NCBI GenBank assembly: GCA_964467345.1 | Contig: CAYXPY010000010.1 | Location: 1-64,000 of the forward strand | Direction: 5' to 3' | Source of the DNA: SM1-50 sp964467345 | GTDB lineage: Archaea; Thermoplasmatota; E2; DHVEG-1 | DNA: 64,000 nt | Part shown: positions 1-8,095 of the stretch, piece after piece | Layout of the letters: each line of letters opens with the position of its first letter | Numbering within the stretch: position 1 is the first letter of the stretch | Program-made: the position numbers and the translations under genes | The notes under the pieces: model-generated | Database searches by the model: none | Told to the model about the DNA's origin: nothing | Seen by the model: only the letters and a program-made list of their open reading frames with translations

Positions 1-55
1 CTTCTGGCAGGGGTTGTCGCAGTCCTTTTTATTAAAATAATGTATGGTTCAGAAA
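1..55 (+). pseudogene. ClC chloride channel, 5' fragment interrupted by IS
   Basis: Reading frame 1 gives LLAGVVAVLFIKIMYGSE, a hydrophobic helix followed by the loop that precedes the conserved core of ClC channels/antiporters. The reading then runs into the insertion sequence and meets a stop at 76-78. Removing the element and one copy of the 9-bp duplication joins this fragment in frame to the remainder at 1256-2277 (YGSE-TFFDK). The start of the gene lies left of the window. That the two parts are one gene is seen directly; the ClC family call comes from the downstream part. Confidence 0.85.
47..55. repeat. 9-bp target-site duplication, left copy
   Basis: GTTCAGAAA sits immediately left of the left inverted repeat of the insertion sequence and is repeated exactly at 1256-1264. 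A 9-bp duplication is known for the IS903 subgroup of the IS5 family and for some IS4-type elements. Confidence 0.9.
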
Positions 56-1255
56 GGCTACATCCCGAAATGAATTAAGGATTAAAGATCTGAGTAAACA
101 TTTTATCTACTTCTCGACTCTTTTCGGAGAAAAAAATGATTCAGGCATGGCCGCTGGGGGCCAGGCGTGAATCAATAGAACCGATTTTTTTAAGAACTTG
201 CTATGGTTTACACTCATGTTAAATGGAAGTTCGGATAGGTTCGCTGTGGGGTGTTATACTCTAATCCACAGCGTGACCTTCCGTTCCCTTGCGTAACGAA
301 CCATGAGCACCTGCTTGACGTTGTAAGCGAAGACCTTCAACGCCAGCTCCCGTTTTTGCATCCACCGCTTCCTGCTTTGCAGAAAGCTGCTCCAGCGTCG
401 TTTCATCGAGCTGAACACGCTCTCGATGATGGACCGTAGATGATATATGACCAGCCATCCTTCCGGATCACGTTTCCAGGCGCGAAAGGAGATAACCCAT
501 GCGAGGCTCCGTCGTGGCCGCCTGACTGCGTTCTCTCGGAAGCTGAGGTAGGGTGTCCCGTGTTTGTCGGCCACTAGTTGGCAGTTGGCTCGGGAGCAGT
601 ACGCCTTGTCACCCAGGACTTTATCAACTTCTGGGAGATGTTTGATGAGGTGTGCGAACTCACGGGAATCATGTCGGTTCCATCGGGTGGTGGTGAACGT
701 ATGTACTACTCCTGTGTGCACATCGACGCTGATGTGCAGTTTGATGCAGTCGCGTCTGCTTCCCTGTCGTTCGATGCGGAGGTCGTACCAGGCGCTGCTT
801 TGATGTGTGCTGAACCCGGTGCTGTCAACCGCGATGGTCATTTTCCGCCTGCGGAGGAACCTGATGATCAGGTTCATGACTTTCCGGATGTATTTGATGG
901 AGAGTCGGGTCATCCCGCGATGGATGACGCTGTGTCCGGGGAGCACCGGACAACAGGTGGTGAGACTCTGGCTGTCTTTCATGTGGGCTTCGATGCTGTC
1001 GTAGGTCTGGTTTAATCCTACCTTGAGGAGACATCCGATGGCGACGGTCTTAGGGTCGTGTCCTTTCCTTCCTCGTTTTTTATGCTGCCAGGGTGGTGGC
1101 AGCCGGTGCACCGCTTTTACCACCGCTCGGGTGTATAGGGCGGTGAAATTGCGGTTCACATGGTTCGCAACGGTTGGGTTCATCCGTTGCTTTGCGCATC
1201 CCATCCAACGAAAAATAGAGCTTTATCTCCTAGTTATCTATTTCGGGATGAAGCC
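56..1255 (-). mobile_element. complete IS5-like insertion sequence, 1200 bp
   Basis: The ends are imperfect inverted repeats: GGCTACATCCCGAAAT at 56-71 and the complement of 1240-1255, which reads GGCTTCATCCCGAAAT (15 of 16 match). The element carries one transposase gene on the minus strand and is flanked by the exact 9-bp duplication GTTCAGAAA. Ends starting GGCT and a 9-bp duplication recall the IS903 subgroup of the IS5 family; the subgroup is an inference. Between the left end and the transposase stop lie about 198 bp in which I see no gene. Intact ends, an intact transposase and a matching duplication suggest a recent insertion. Confidence 0.93.
254..1204 (-). CDS. IS5/IS4-type DDE transposase
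   Basis: This 316-residue protein catalyses cut-and-paste transposition of the surrounding element. It has an RNase H-fold DDE core: first Asp at D127 in AVDSTGF, second Asp at D199 in LGDKAY, and catalytic Glu E261 in the signature Y254-(2)-R257-(3)-E261-(6)-K268, which is diagnostic of IS4/IS5 transposases. The N-terminal 60 residues are basic and probably bind the ends. Length is usual for the family and there is no frameshift, so the enzyme should be active. The start ATG lies 51 bp inside the right end; an ATG at codon 8 is an alternative. It is the only gene of the element. Confidence 0.93.
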   Translation of the reverse strand: MGCAKQRMNPTVANHVNRNFTALYTRAVVKAVHRLPPPWQHKKRGRKGHDPKTVAIGCLLKVGLNQTYDSIEAHMKDSQSLTTCCPVLPGHSVIHRGMTRLSIKYIRKVMNLIIRFLRRRKMTIAVDSTGFSTHQSSAWYDLRIERQGSRRDCIKLHISVDVHTGVVHTFTTTRWNRHDSREFAHLIKHLPEVDKVLGDKAYCSRANCQLVADKHGTPYLSFRENAVRRPRRSLAWVISFRAWKRDPEGWLVIYHLRSIIESVFSSMKRRWSSFLQSRKRWMQKRELALKVFAYNVKQVLMVRYARERKVTLWIRV

Positions 1256-1264
1256 GTTCAGAAA
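1256..1264. repeat. 9-bp target-site duplication, right copy
   Basis: GTTCAGAAA, identical to 47-55, directly follows the right inverted repeat ending at 1255. Confidence 0.9.
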
Positions 1265-2277
1265 CATTCTTTGACAAGCTGCGAATAAAACCGTATTATA
1301 AACCAGTCATTGGAGGTGCCTGTGTTGGTCTTATCGGATTGTTTTTCCCGCAATTATTAGGAGTCGGTTATGAGACATTAAGTTCCGTTCTCAATGAAAA
1401 TATCATTGGGGTCAGCATCATCTTCCTGCTTGTTCTTTGTATCGGAAAAATCATTGCGAATTCATTGACACTCGGTTCGGGAGGATCCGGTGGTGTGTTT
1501 TCTCCATCCCTTTTCATCGGTGGCATGCTCGGTGGCGCCTTTGGTATCATCATTCACTCAGCATACCCAACATTGACAGCCTCATATGGAGCCTATGCTA
1601 TTGTAGGGATGGCAGCTGTATTCGCAGGGATGAGCCGAGGGACTCTGACTGCTATTATCATTGTCTTTGAAATGACGTTGAACTATAACATCATTCTTCC
1701 ATTGATGTTTGCCTGTGTTGTCAGTGATGCAGCATCAACATTGCTTTCTAAAGAGACGATGTATACAAAAAAACTAAAGATGCGAGGAATACATATTAGT
1801 CATGATATGGAGGCAGAACTGTTAAGTTCTGTTCAGGTGAAAGATGCTATGTCTGAAAAAGTCGTCACTGTTTCTGAGGATACGACCATCCGTGAACTTG
1901 CTCATCTCATACAAACGACAGAACACATGGGATTCCCGGTTCTTAATGCTGAGGGAAATCTTGTTAGAATCATTACTCATCATGATATCTATAAGGCGAT
2001 TTTAGACAATAAGTATGATTTGAAAGTAAAAGATGTTGAATCCAAGAATCTCTTACTGGCGTATCCAAATGAGACGTTGGATGAGACGATTAACAGAATG
2101 GTGGAAAAAGGAGTCAGTCATCTACCGGTTGTCGAACCTTCAGAGCCGGCACATCTTATTGGTTTTATCACAAAAAGTGATATCATGAGAGCGCATCATA
2201 AAAAAAGAGTCACCGAGGCAATGCGCATTCATTTTAGTATGAAAAATATTCTTCCCAAAAATTGGAAAAAAGAATAA
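1256..2277 (+). pseudogene. ClC chloride channel + CBS pair, 3' fragment
   Basis: This is the C-terminal part of a voltage-gated ClC-type Cl- channel or Cl-/H+ antiporter, interrupted upstream by the insertion sequence. Visible are the ClC filter motif GSGGSGGVFSPSLFIGG (nt 1477-1530) and several membrane helices. A cytoplasmic pair of CBS domains follows (from VKDAMSEKVVTV onward, nt about 1840-2215), which usually senses adenine nucleotides. The open frame continues back to the insertion junction. A TTG at 1339 could start a truncated product, but it would lack the N-terminal helices that form half of the pore, so I call the gene disrupted. Together with 1-55 it rebuilds one gene with no other lesion visible. 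Confidence 0.88.
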
Positions 2278-2481
2278 GTTACATAAACGCGGGTTTTCAA
2301 ATCATATATTTACCTATTCTAATGATCTTGTGAGCTTTTTTTTTTTTATTTATCGAAACTTACTCAAAATTTTATTTATTCGATTAAGCTAATCAAAAAA
2401 TACTTCCAAGTATCAAAGATAAAGTGCCGCTGTCTCTCACTTATTTCATCTTTTTCCAGTTTCTTGTAATGGTTCTCTGTT

Positions 2482-2853
2482 TTATTTATTATGATAATCC
2501 TCTACAGCCTTTCGAAACGCTTCTAAAGGTAGATGGGCACAATGCATAGATGCAACCGGAAGTCCCCCTAAAGCATCTGCGATGTCCCCTTCTTTTATCC
2601 GCAAAGCGTGCTGGATGGTCTTCTCTTTTATCATATCAATGAAGACGTCAGTTGTCGCTACTGCGCCAGGACAGCCGAAAACCTTGAATTTTGCGTTCTT
2701 TATTCGACCATCGTTACATTGTATTTTTATTTCAACCATATCAGAGCATCCTGGATCTCCTGCGTTTCCAAGGCCATTGAAGGTTCGAAGGTCGCCTGCA
2801 TTTCTCGGATTTTTAAATCTCCGTATCACTTCATCTGTAAACATCTGTCTCAC
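2482..2853 (-). CDS. IscU/NifU-like iron-sulfur cluster scaffold
   Basis: This 123-residue protein of the NifU N-terminal/IscU family is a cytosolic scaffold on which Fe-S clusters are built and passed on. The three conserved cluster-ligand cysteines are present: C36 in GDPGCSDM, C61 in VFGCPGAVA and C105 in ASMHCAHL. The family stretch DIADALGGLP precedes the last one. The conserved Asp of canonical IscU is also present, but as SD rather than GD. It is the last gene of the long minus-strand cluster, 3 bp after pdaD. No cysteine desulfurase is encoded in the window, so the sulfur donor must be elsewhere. A second, more divergent scaffold lies at 7652-8095. Confidence 0.88.
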   Translation of the reverse strand: MRQMFTDEVIRRFKNPRNAGDLRTFNGLGNAGDPGCSDMVEIKIQCNDGRIKNAKFKVFGCPGAVATTDVFIDMIKEKTIQHALRIKEGDIADALGGLPVASMHCAHLPLEAFRKAVEDYHNK

Positions 2854-2856
2854 CGC

Positions 2857-3402
2857 TCATCTTTCACTAAAAATTGCAACCGCTATCACCGTCGTCCACA
2901 ACCCGTTTTTATCGCCCTCGGCAGTCTGTGCGATACTCTGGGTCCGGACGATCTGCCTGCTCATCTTGTATTCCTGTTTTCGCGTATCCCACGCTGTGTC
3001 TGGGTCAAACTCCAATCCAAGCGTGGTCGCTAGCATTGTTGCTGCTAAATCTTCTGTATACTCCTCAAGTTTTTTACCGGTAACGCCAAAACAATGATGC
3101 TCAGAGATATATCCATGAGAACTGGAGTCTTTTGGCAACGCCACCCCTATCGCGGCTCCGACCAACCGGTTTGGTTCGTTCGTACAGTTTCTTGCCATGA
3201 CACAGTAGGTTATCTGCCCTGGTTTGAGTTCTTTCATTCCTTGTTCTCGTGGTATAATTCTGCAATTCGGTGGAACAATGCTAGACACCGTTACAATGTT
3301 GCATCGTTCGATTCCTGCATTACGAAGTGCCAGCTCAAATGATTGTAATTGCTGTTTATGTCGTCCAACACCTCTTGTGAAAAACATCTTTCTCGGAACC
3401 AT
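2857..3402 (-). CDS. pdaD: pyruvoyl-dependent arginine decarboxylase
   Basis: PvlArgDC converts arginine to agmatine plus CO2, the first step of archaeal polyamine synthesis. The 181-residue proenzyme cleaves itself at a Ser-Ser bond to give beta and alpha subunits, the alpha chain starting with a pyruvoyl group. The site is visible as TVSSIVPPNC, with cleavage expected between S40 and S41. Further family stretches are FFTRGVGRHK near the N terminus and GYISEHHCFG in the middle. Length (about 160-180 residues) fits the family. It is packed between the DtxR-like regulator and the IscU scaffold, so it is probably co-transcribed although metabolically separate. Confidence 0.92.
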   Translation of the reverse strand: MVPRKMFFTRGVGRHKQQLQSFELALRNAGIERCNIVTVSSIVPPNCRIIPREQGMKELKPGQITYCVMARNCTNEPNRLVGAAIGVALPKDSSSHGYISEHHCFGVTGKKLEEYTEDLAATMLATTLGLEFDPDTAWDTRKQEYKMSRQIVRTQSIAQTAEGDKNGLWTTVIAVAIFSER

Positions 3403-3426
3403 ATCTCTTCACTCAACCTCTTTTTT

Positions 3427-3903
3427 TTAATTAATTTTAATGTCTTTCTTCAATTCATAAAAATTGCATTGTCTTCGTTCTCCGGTTTTAACATAATGAT
3501 TAAAATGCTCTATCCATTTTGGCTCATGAGGTGCATTATTGATAAATTCTACAAATTTTCCTAACCGTCGTAGCGTCTTTACCGTCACATGATGTTCAAT
3601 TTGGCATGCATCAGCTTCTGCTACTTCTCTTTCAACCCCTAGTATCTCGAGAAAATCCGCGATGATTCTATGTTTCTTCATCAACTCGCTTGCGAGTTTT
3701 TTCCCAGTTTCTGTTAATACTGCACCTTTGTACGGCTCGTACTGGATATATCCTTCTTCTTGGAGTTTCTGCAGCATTTCTGTGACCGACGATGGCTGGA
3801 TGCCCATCTCTTGGGATATTTTACCAGTTTTTGCAAATCCGTCTTTATTCTGAAGAATAAAAATTATTTCAACATATTCTTCAGTGGTTTTTCGTTTCAT
3901 CAT
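3427..3903 (-). CDS. DtxR/MntR-family metal-dependent regulator
   Basis: This 158-residue regulator has an N-terminal winged helix (about 1-65; EMGIQPSSVTEMLQKLQEEG is the recognition region) and a metal-binding/dimerisation domain (about 70-130). The latter contains the usual ligand stretches EADACQIEHHV and LGKFVEF. The third SH3/FeoA-like domain is absent, as in MntR. Proteins of this type bind Fe2+ or Mn2+ and repress uptake or cofactor genes. The start ATGATG overlaps the stop of the radical SAM gene (ATGA), indicating translational coupling. Its place inside the cofactor cluster suggests control by iron status; the target is inferred. A second, longer DtxR protein is at 20355-21053. Confidence 0.88.
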   Translation of the reverse strand: MMKRKTTEEYVEIIFILQNKDGFAKTGKISQEMGIQPSSVTEMLQKLQEEGYIQYEPYKGAVLTETGKKLASELMKKHRIIADFLEILGVEREVAEADACQIEHHVTVKTLRRLGKFVEFINNAPHEPKWIEHFNHYVKTGERRQCNFYELKKDIKIN

Positions 3904-4919
3904 GGTGAATCACTCCCTGTTGAATCGTTTCGTTGATGACCATCAGTTCTGGAATCACTTTCTTTCTTTGGTAAAGTTCTCATATAAAACTTCTTTCCGT
4001 TATAGTCTGTTTGTATGATTTTCTTTTGGTCGAGAAGATCAGTTATCAGATCCCAGTTTGCGTGTGCTTTTGACAATACTGCTTTCACACCGTCTTCTCT
4101 GAGAGGATGAACAGACATGATACCAAGCAGATCCTCAATGATATCCCCTGTGGACGCAAATCTGTTTCCTTCATAACCGATGAGGTATTCAGCGTTGATT
4201 CCTTGTTCTGTAAAAATCTGAAACGCATTGTTTAGGTTCTTTTCCTGAGCGGGGTTCACCCAGCTTTCCGCCGGGGGCCTGGTTGGAATGGAAAGATAGC
4301 TCTTATCTGATTGGATACTTCCAATGAACGTGGCAACCATTGTTTGTCCTTCAGCAGCTTCATTGACATCCTGAAGGAGCATGGTTTCAGTAGTCAAAGT
4401 ACCAGAAAAAGAGTCTGAAAAATCTCGTATCCCTTGTAAGATCTCCTCTAGTTGTAGGGAACGATGTGGTCTATTGATACGTCGCCATATCCCCTGATCG
4501 ATTGTATCTACCTTTAGACTCACCCAGTCTGCATTACACAAATCATCTTTGACATCGTTTTTCCAGAGTAACGATGAGTTCGTGATGACTGCTATCTTCA
4601 ATCCGAGGGATTGAAGCATTTTGATTTCTTCGCCAATGTTACGATCCAGCGTTGGTTCGCCATCAGCAACGAAAGTAAGATAATCGATGGATTCTTTTTT
4701 TTGTTTTGCTGCTTGAATTTTTTGTTCCACAGCATCAAAGATTTCCTGCGGTTTATAAAATGCTATGCGTGTAATCTGTACATCGTATGTTCTTCCAAGC
4801 TGACAATAGATACAGGAATAGGAGCATTTTTTTGGTGGAATGTTGTTGATTCCAATGCTTTGCCCTAAGCGTCGCGAGGGTACAGGACCAAACGCTATGC
4901 TGTTGATGGCTTCAGTCAT
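3900..4919 (-). CDS. radical SAM protein, COG0731-type
   Basis: This 339-residue protein opens with FGPVPSRRLGQSIGINNIPP and then the radical SAM cluster motif CSYSCIYC (CX3CX2C). Both are typical of the COG0731 group, related to the wyosine-synthesis enzyme TYW1. A central (beta/alpha) barrel follows, with FVADGEPTL as the SAM-contact region. The C-terminal 60 residues resemble a small winged-helix domain and end in a Ser/Asp-rich tail. The substrate is not known for this subgroup; it is shorter than genuine TYW1. Both ends overlap its neighbours by 4 bp (methyltransferase upstream, DtxR downstream), so the three form one translational unit. Confidence 0.85.
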   Translation of the reverse strand: MTEAINSIAFGPVPSRRLGQSIGINNIPPKKCSYSCIYCQLGRTYDVQITRIAFYKPQEIFDAVEQKIQAAKQKKESIDYLTFVADGEPTLDRNIGEEIKMLQSLGLKIAVITNSSLLWKNDVKDDLCNADWVSLKVDTIDQGIWRRINRPHRSLQLEEILQGIRDFSDSFSGTLTTETMLLQDVNEAAEGQTMVATFIGSIQSDKSYLSIPTRPPAESWVNPAQEKNLNNAFQIFTEQGINAEYLIGYEGNRFASTGDIIEDLLGIMSVHPLREDGVKAVLSKAHANWDLITDLLDQKKIIQTDYNGKKFYMRTLPKKESDSRTDGHQRNDSTGSDSP

Positions 4920-5539
4920 CGTTTCTCCCCCGTGACCACATACAGGCTTGCTACGCTTTTTTCCGTGGTAGCAACGATGCCTTCTGGTGTGATGCCCAAG
5001 AAATATTCCTGATTATCTATCTGAAAATATTCTGATATTCTCTGTTGGATTTCTTCGATGTTCTTATGCTTAATATTGTGTCGTATATAGGATGTTGGAA
5101 CGTTGAATCTTTCGTGGAAATACCATGAATCTGGGTTCAACATAAGAACAAGGAGTCTTCCATTTTCCCTGAGGACCCGAGAGGATTCTTGGAGCGTTTT
5201 TTCATTGTTCTGGATAAATTCGAGCGCGGTGACAAAAATGACAGCATCAAAACATCTATCCTTAAATGCCAGATTCAACGCATCCCCTTGTACCAGCGTA
5301 AAACCTTTGGGGGCTTGTGTCATCATTTCTTTGGAATTATCCAGGCCTATGATTGTGGTCGTAGGAAGGTTTTTTTGAAGTCGTGCTTCTATTATCCCCG
5401 GACCACAGCCGATACTTAAGATGGTTCGGCAACCTACTAATCGTTCACCGATGAACTGGGCCTCTTGCTTTAATATGGTACTACCAAGCGAAGTGGAATA
5501 AAATTGCATATATTTCCGTGCATCATTTTCAGTTACCAT
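4916..5539 (-). CDS. class I SAM-dependent methyltransferase
   Basis: This 207-residue protein has a Rossmann-fold methyltransferase core: motif I ILSIGCGPGIIEARL (about 40-54), an acidic residue after strand 2 in IIGLDNSKEMM, VQGDALNLAF, and motif IV-like DAVIFVTALEF. The acceptor cannot be told from sequence. Overlap by ATGA with the following radical SAM gene suggests the two act on the same substrate or pathway (inference). Length and motif order are normal for the methyltransferase 11/25 families. Confidence 0.82.
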   Translation of the reverse strand: MVTENDARKYMQFYSTSLGSTILKQEAQFIGERLVGCRTILSIGCGPGIIEARLQKNLPTTTIIGLDNSKEMMTQAPKGFTLVQGDALNLAFKDRCFDAVIFVTALEFIQNNEKTLQESSRVLRENGRLLVLMLNPDSWYFHERFNVPTSYIRHNIKHKNIEEIQQRISEYFQIDNQEYFLGITPEGIVATTEKSVASLYVVTGEKR

Positions 5540-5560
5540 AGGATCTAACGTCTTTTTTTA

Positions 5561-5923
5561 TCATTCATTCAAATGTTGAATCATATCCATGAGAATAAAG
5601 CGATGACAAGGGGTTTTTCCACAGTAACAGTACAGAAACACATCTTGTTTTTCAGCAAGCATTTTGAGTTCCCGTAACTTGTTCATAACAAGGGGGTTTG
5701 AACGGATCTCAGCGCGGTATCGTTTTTCAAAATCTGTTTGTTTCCATGCTTTTTTTCTTGCCTCTGATTCAGCAAGCCCGTCTTGTATCAGCGCATTTTT
5801 TATCTCATTGAATTCTTTTAATAATCGTTCGGATGGAGAAAACATACTTGGATACCCAACCGCTACTTTGATTGAGTTTTGTGGTATGTTTTTTAGATTT
5901 GCGACATAGGTTTCTTTGAGCAT
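5561..5923 (-). CDS. DUF488 family protein
   Basis: This 120-residue protein matches the DUF488 pattern: a central basic helix (WKQTDFEKRYRAEI), a helix NPLVMNKLRELKMLAEKQDV, and the conserved end FLYCYCGKTPCHRFIL, in which the Cys-X4-CHR unit is the family hallmark. The biochemical role is unknown. The start is supported by GGAG 8 nt before the ATG. It sits between the metallo-hydrolase and methyltransferase genes in the same direction. Confidence 0.78.
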   Translation of the reverse strand: MLKETYVANLKNIPQNSIKVAVGYPSMFSPSERLLKEFNEIKNALIQDGLAESEARKKAWKQTDFEKRYRAEIRSNPLVMNKLRELKMLAEKQDVFLYCYCGKTPCHRFILMDMIQHLNE

Positions 5924-5947
5924 TTCGTCTTCTCCATGACACCTTTT

Positions 5948-6595
5948 TTAGATATCCATACTTTGGCCTACCCCGCAGGGCTGGTATGCGTGTGGGCTGT
6001 GTTCTTTTATTTGTTTTTTATATTTTGTACAATGACATGGGCAAACAGATGTTAATCCATTCAGAACATGATACGATTGAAAACCATGAAAACCACCAAG
6101 GATACCGACAATATTACCAATCTTTTGCGCAGCCAAGAGAATCGTTTCAACACCAGGATGGGAGCATCCAGTTACCACATAGCATCCCTTTTTTCCTTCT
6201 AGGACCACTGCTTGTTCTTCAATCGGTCCTTTCAGAAGCCCGGTTGTCCATATGTCTTTACAGAGCTTCTGTGGTTTTTCAACACAGATGGTGCGCGTTG
6301 TTTCGTTGGTTGGTTCATGTTTCAGTCGGTAGATTTCGCACTTTTTCAAAAAGGGATACAATGATGGTAATCCCCCTGCATGATCTGTGTGTTCATGAGA
6401 AATCACAATTTTGTTGATTTCAGAGGGTTTTTTGTGAAGGATTGCCATGTTATGAAGAAGGATCTTCCCCTTCGCCCCCGTGTCAAACAGAATAGTATCC
6501 TGTGATGTTTCAATAAGACAGGCAAACCCCCAATCAGATTTCAAACCAATGTCTTTTGTCAATACCTCGTTATCATACAGTATTGTTACTTTCAT
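5948..6595 (-). CDS. MBL-fold metallo-hydrolase, COG1237-type
   Basis: This 215-residue member of the metallo-beta-lactamase superfamily has LFDTGAKG, then the metal-binding motif HEHTDHAGG (HXHXDH), the later ligand GCSHPGVET and a C-terminal GGFHGF. The arrangement fits COG1237, related to the archaeal enzyme active on methanopterin precursors (ribofuranosylaminobenzene phosphate synthase-related). It is shorter than the usual about 270 residues, and its C-terminal CPCHCTKYK is also a COG1237 trait. Reaction and substrate remain unassigned. AGGTGAAGGG precedes the start. It lies directly downstream of thioredoxin. Confidence 0.83.
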   Translation of the reverse strand: MKVTILYDNEVLTKDIGLKSDWGFACLIETSQDTILFDTGAKGKILLHNMAILHKKPSEINKIVISHEHTDHAGGLPSLYPFLKKCEIYRLKHEPTNETTRTICVEKPQKLCKDIWTTGLLKGPIEEQAVVLEGKKGCYVVTGCSHPGVETILLAAQKIGNIVGILGGFHGFQSYHVLNGLTSVCPCHCTKYKKQIKEHSPHAYQPCGVGQSMDI

Positions 6596-6604
6596 TTTTT
6601 CCCT

Positions 6605-7015
6605 TCACCTCTGCAGTTTTTTGAGCAGAGCATCGATCGTATCTTTGATGTCACTGACAGACCGAACGCCGGTGATGCTACTTTTCTTCTTCCCCTGCTG
6701 AAACACTATGAAACAAGGGATTCCTAGGATATTGTATTGCTTTGCAATGTCCTGGTAGTCTTGTATGTTAAGTTTGCCAAATGCAACTTCATTTTTGTAG
6801 AGCTTTGACAACCGCCGCAATCGAGGAGCCATTATCCGGCAGGGTGCACACCAAGGAGCCCAGAAATCCACAAGGGTCACTGGATAGGTTTGGATGAATG
6901 CATGAAAGGTGTTTGCCTGCAACGTCACCACATGGTCAGGCCAAGAAACAACAGAATTTGCTACTTTTATTGATGTTTCTGGTTTCTTACGATCAAAGAG
7001 CCCAAGCACTACCAT
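6605..7015 (-). CDS. thioredoxin
   Basis: This 136-residue thioredoxin-fold protein carries the redox motif WCAPC in DFWAPWCAPCRIM, the cis-proline loop ILGIPCFIVF and a C-terminal helix. An N-terminal extension of about 28 residues precedes the fold. An extra Cys lies beside the cis-Pro (IPC). It would reduce disulfides in the cytosol, and candidate clients in this window are the arsenate reductase (42183-42596) and peroxiredoxin (19485-20168). Its place in the cofactor cluster suggests it keeps scaffold cysteines reduced; that is inference. Confidence 0.88.
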   Translation of the reverse strand: MVVLGLFDRKKPETSIKVANSVVSWPDHVVTLQANTFHAFIQTYPVTLVDFWAPWCAPCRIMAPRLRRLSKLYKNEVAFGKLNIQDYQDIAKQYNILGIPCFIVFQQGKKKSSITGVRSVSDIKDTIDALLKKLQR

Positions 7016-7097
7016 TGTTATCCCTTCCTTTTTTGATGCTGCGCACAGGGAAATTCTTCAGCGATGAATTCTTGTGTATCAACCGGGTTTGTCTCCA

Positions 7098-7382
7098 TTA
7101 CTTACCAATCAATTCATCAACTTCTTTTTTTCCCTTTGCCAGTTCAGTTCCCTGTTCAGGATCCTCCATGAGTAACAAGGTTTGGAATTCACCGACATGA
7201 GCTTTTTCTTCTTTTGCGATATCCAAGAGTATCATCCTGATATGATCCTTTTTCGCCAAGGCTGCCATCTGCTCATACAGATTTATCGCATCAAGCTCAG
7301 CAATAATGCCTGCTCGGAGTATCTGCCGGTCTAGAGTCTCTGCTTGTATGTTCTCAAGAACTATTGGTATTTTCGATAGCAT
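7098..7382 (-). CDS. ferritin-like protein, encapsulin-cargo type
   Basis: This 94-residue, two-helix ferritin-like domain has AELDAINLYEQM in helix 1 (E and the later H/E as di-iron ligands), DIAKEEKAHVGEFQ in helix 2 and DPEQGTEL after it. These stretches closely resemble encapsulated ferritins (EncFtn), including the domain fused in front of the Pyrococcus encapsulin shell, as I remember that family. EncFtn proteins oxidise Fe2+ and pass it into a shell. No shell gene is seen in this window. It overlaps the preceding Cys-rich gene by 29 bp. A free-standing rubrerythrin-like oxidase is the alternative. Confidence 0.8.
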   Translation of the reverse strand: MLSKIPIVLENIQAETLDRQILRAGIIAELDAINLYEQMAALAKKDHIRMILLDIAKEEKAHVGEFQTLLLMEDPEQGTELAKGKKEVDELIGK

Positions 7383-7659
7383 GTTTTCTTCCTTTTTTTA
7401 ATATTTTCTCTTTTGTTTCTTTCTTTTTCTTACGTGTCTGGAAGTAAGCGTCATTTCTACATCTTTTCGTTTGTGCATCCCAGAAGTAACATTCTTTTTT
7501 ATGATTTTCACGGCCTTTGAACAAACAGGTGTTGTAAAACTCTATACCTTGGGTAATATACTCAAAGCATGCTCTACAAACCACACTTTTCCCTCGTAGG
7601 GGATGACTGTATCCTTCGTAGAGACGAAGTTTCTTCCCACATTCACTACAACTACTCAT
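7354..7659 (-). CDS. small cysteine-rich zinc-finger-like protein
   Basis: This 101-residue protein is not recognised as a named family. It begins with MSSCSECGKKL, a zinc-knuckle pair, followed by VVCRACFEYI; together these form a plausible treble-clef or zinc-ribbon site. Four further cysteines (in NTCLFKGR, KECYFW and KRCRND) could bind a second metal. The C-terminal 30 residues are lysine-rich. It overlaps the ferritin-like gene downstream by 29 bp and the IscU-like gene upstream by 8 bp, which argues that it is expressed with them. Confidence 0.72.
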   Translation of the reverse strand: MSSCSECGKKLRLYEGYSHPLRGKSVVCRACFEYITQGIEFYNTCLFKGRENHKKECYFWDAQTKRCRNDAYFQTRKKKKETKEKILKKGRKHAIENTNSS

Positions 7660-8095
7660 TTCCTTCCTCCCGTGGTTTATATGTTTTTAGTGCTTGATGC
7701 AAGGCACTTACCGCTAGAAGAGCACAATGAAGATGTGCCTGTGGGAGACCTCCCAAGGCATCAACCAACTGTGTCTCGTTGATACCTACTGCATCCTTTG
7801 TTGTTTTTCCAATAATCATTTTTATCAATCTGTTCCCAGAAGCAAGGGTCGCACCACACCCATCGGTCCAAAACCGTGCGTCTTTTATTTTCAGATTCAC
7901 GATCCGCAGGGTCACCTTCATCGTATCCCCACAGGGTCCCTTGATTACCCCTATTGCATCTGGTTGCTTGAGAATCCCAAACTTGGTGGGATTTCGATAT
8001 TCTCGAATGACTGTTGTTGAATATGTCTTTTCTTCATCATCGTGTATTTTCCTCTGGAGCTTTTTGACAAGTTCATCCAGCTGATCTTTACCCAT
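7652..8095 (-). CDS. divergent IscU/NifU-like scaffold
   Basis: This 147-residue NifU N-terminal domain protein has an N-terminal helical extension of about 30 residues not seen in classical IscU. Ligand cysteines are C55 in KGPCGDTM, C80 in TDGCGATLASG and C124 in HLHCALLA. LVDALGGLP precedes the last one. The GPCGD motif keeps the Asp that destabilises the cluster for transfer. The gene overlaps the ferredoxin-ATPase upstream by 8 bp, so the scaffold and ATPases are likely made together. It probably serves a specialised cluster, with the copy at 2482-2853 as a second scaffold (inference). Confidence 0.86.
   Translation of the reverse strand: MGKDQLDELVKKLQRKIHDDEEKTYSTTVIREYRNPTKFGILKQPDAIGVIKGPCGDTMKVTLRIVNLKIKDARFWTDGCGATLASGNRLIKMIIGKTTKDAVGINETQLVDALGGLPQAHLHCALLAVSALHQALKTYKPREEGNE

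Noticed and set aside
578..1015. 145-codon frame opposite the transposase
   Set aside because: Antisense to a full DDE transposase with all catalytic residues; no support for a second gene.
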